Of a stretch of 64,000 nucleotides of DNA, positions 63,515 to 64,000 are shown in pieces; within the stretch, counting starts at the first letter, position 1, and every line of letters begins with the position of its first letter. The notes below the pieces were generated by a model. The model was not told where the DNA came from. It saw only the letters and a list, made by a program, of their open reading frames with translations, and did no database searches. Source of the DNA: Centropus unirufus. Its lineage: Eukaryota; Chordata; Aves; Cuculiformes; Centropidae. Where the stretch lies: NCBI GenBank assembly GCA_013397695.1, contig VYZI01000325.1:427971-491970 (forward strand). The letters are read 5' to 3'. The translations under genes and the position numbers were made by a program.

Positions 63515-64000
63515 TGAAGTGAGTGGGACCCATCCTCTCCAGCAGATCACTCCTTGTGACCCCATGGGAATTCTCAAGCTTGTGTTCACATACCAACTCT
63601 TCCTTCACAGATGATGGGTCTGTGTTTGCATCAACCTGGATTTCTGCTCCGAAGCCCTGGAGCCCAACAGCCCCGATAAAATCAGAAGCAAAGAAAGTGT
63701 TGAGAACCTCTGCCTTTTTAGCATATGTACTACAGGCCTAAACTAAAGACTCTGTTAAGGTCCTATTGGTCTTACTGGTGATTTTTCCTTTCACTCAGTG
63801 AGACTGGCCCCTTATGCCTTGTACCCTTTTACCTGTTATCTCAGATTGGAGGAGCTGCTGTCCTTTCCTCATTGACATAAATATGCTGCTGCACTCCACT
63901 TCTGAGATCTGCTTGGTAGACCCTCAAAGTGATGAGGTCAAACTTGGAAGAGTATAGTTTCTTCCTTTTTCTTCCTACGTAGCCTTTCCTGTTTGGATTC
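63515..64000 (-). mobile_element. old CR1 LINE internal fragment, continues past window end
   Basis: The plus strand carries GCAAAGAAAGTGTTGAGAACCTCTGCCTTTT and, at the window end, CCTACGTAGCCTTTCCTGTTTGG. These are spaced and ordered like the antisense CR1 region between the endonuclease and the reverse transcriptase. The copy is diverged and has no long frame. The insertion of 100-150 bp between blocks leaves some doubt. Confidence 0.55.

Overview
The window reads as avian nuclear DNA. It holds two spliced exons of a vertebrate gene, many degraded copies of the CR1 LINE in its sauropsid form, one LTR of the type common in bird genomes, and long AT-rich stretches without genes. Nothing prokaryotic is present: no operons, no ribosome binding sites with matching genes, and no dense long ORFs. 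I cannot name the bird order from the sequence.

Region 1 (1-2.9 kb): the 3' end of LACC1 (laccase domain-containing 1, also called FAMIN) on the + strand. An internal exon (78-303), a 549-bp intron and the terminal coding exon (853-1027) give about 133 C-terminal residues. They are followed by a 3' UTR with three candidate poly(A) signals. The catalytic Cys and His residues lie in exons upstream of the window.

Region 2 (2.9-18.6 kb): AT-rich, gene-free DNA with a few low-complexity tracts and a short 14-15-bp tandem repeat near 9.05 kb. Region 3 (about 18.8-19.93 kb): an isolated GC- and CpG-rich island. Most of it is a 21-bp minisatellite organised into 169-bp higher-order units. This is the most unusual structure in the window.

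Region 4 (20-64 kb): a gene desert with interspersed repeats. Minus-strand CR1 or CR1-like copies lie at 22.0-23.1, 26.4-26.7, 34.2-36.5, 39.5-40.1, 54.3-55.2 and 63.5-64.0 kb. Plus-strand CR1 copies lie at 49.2-50.0, 50.2-50.4, 58.15-58.3 and 58.3-58.8 kb. There is also a MIR-like SINE relic at 23.8-24.1 kb, a 37-bp tandem repeat at 28.6 kb and a probable solo ERVL-type LTR at 62.64-63.23 kb. The single-copy DNA between them includes several stretches whose texture suggests conserved non-coding elements, but this cannot be tested from one sequence.

In mammals LACC1 is followed by a long interval before SERP2 and TSC22D1. I searched for SERP2-like exons and saw none, so the window probably lies entirely within that interval. 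I found no convincing new gene system. The best leads are the higher-order minisatellite with its CpG-rich setting and an inverted pair of CR1 copies.
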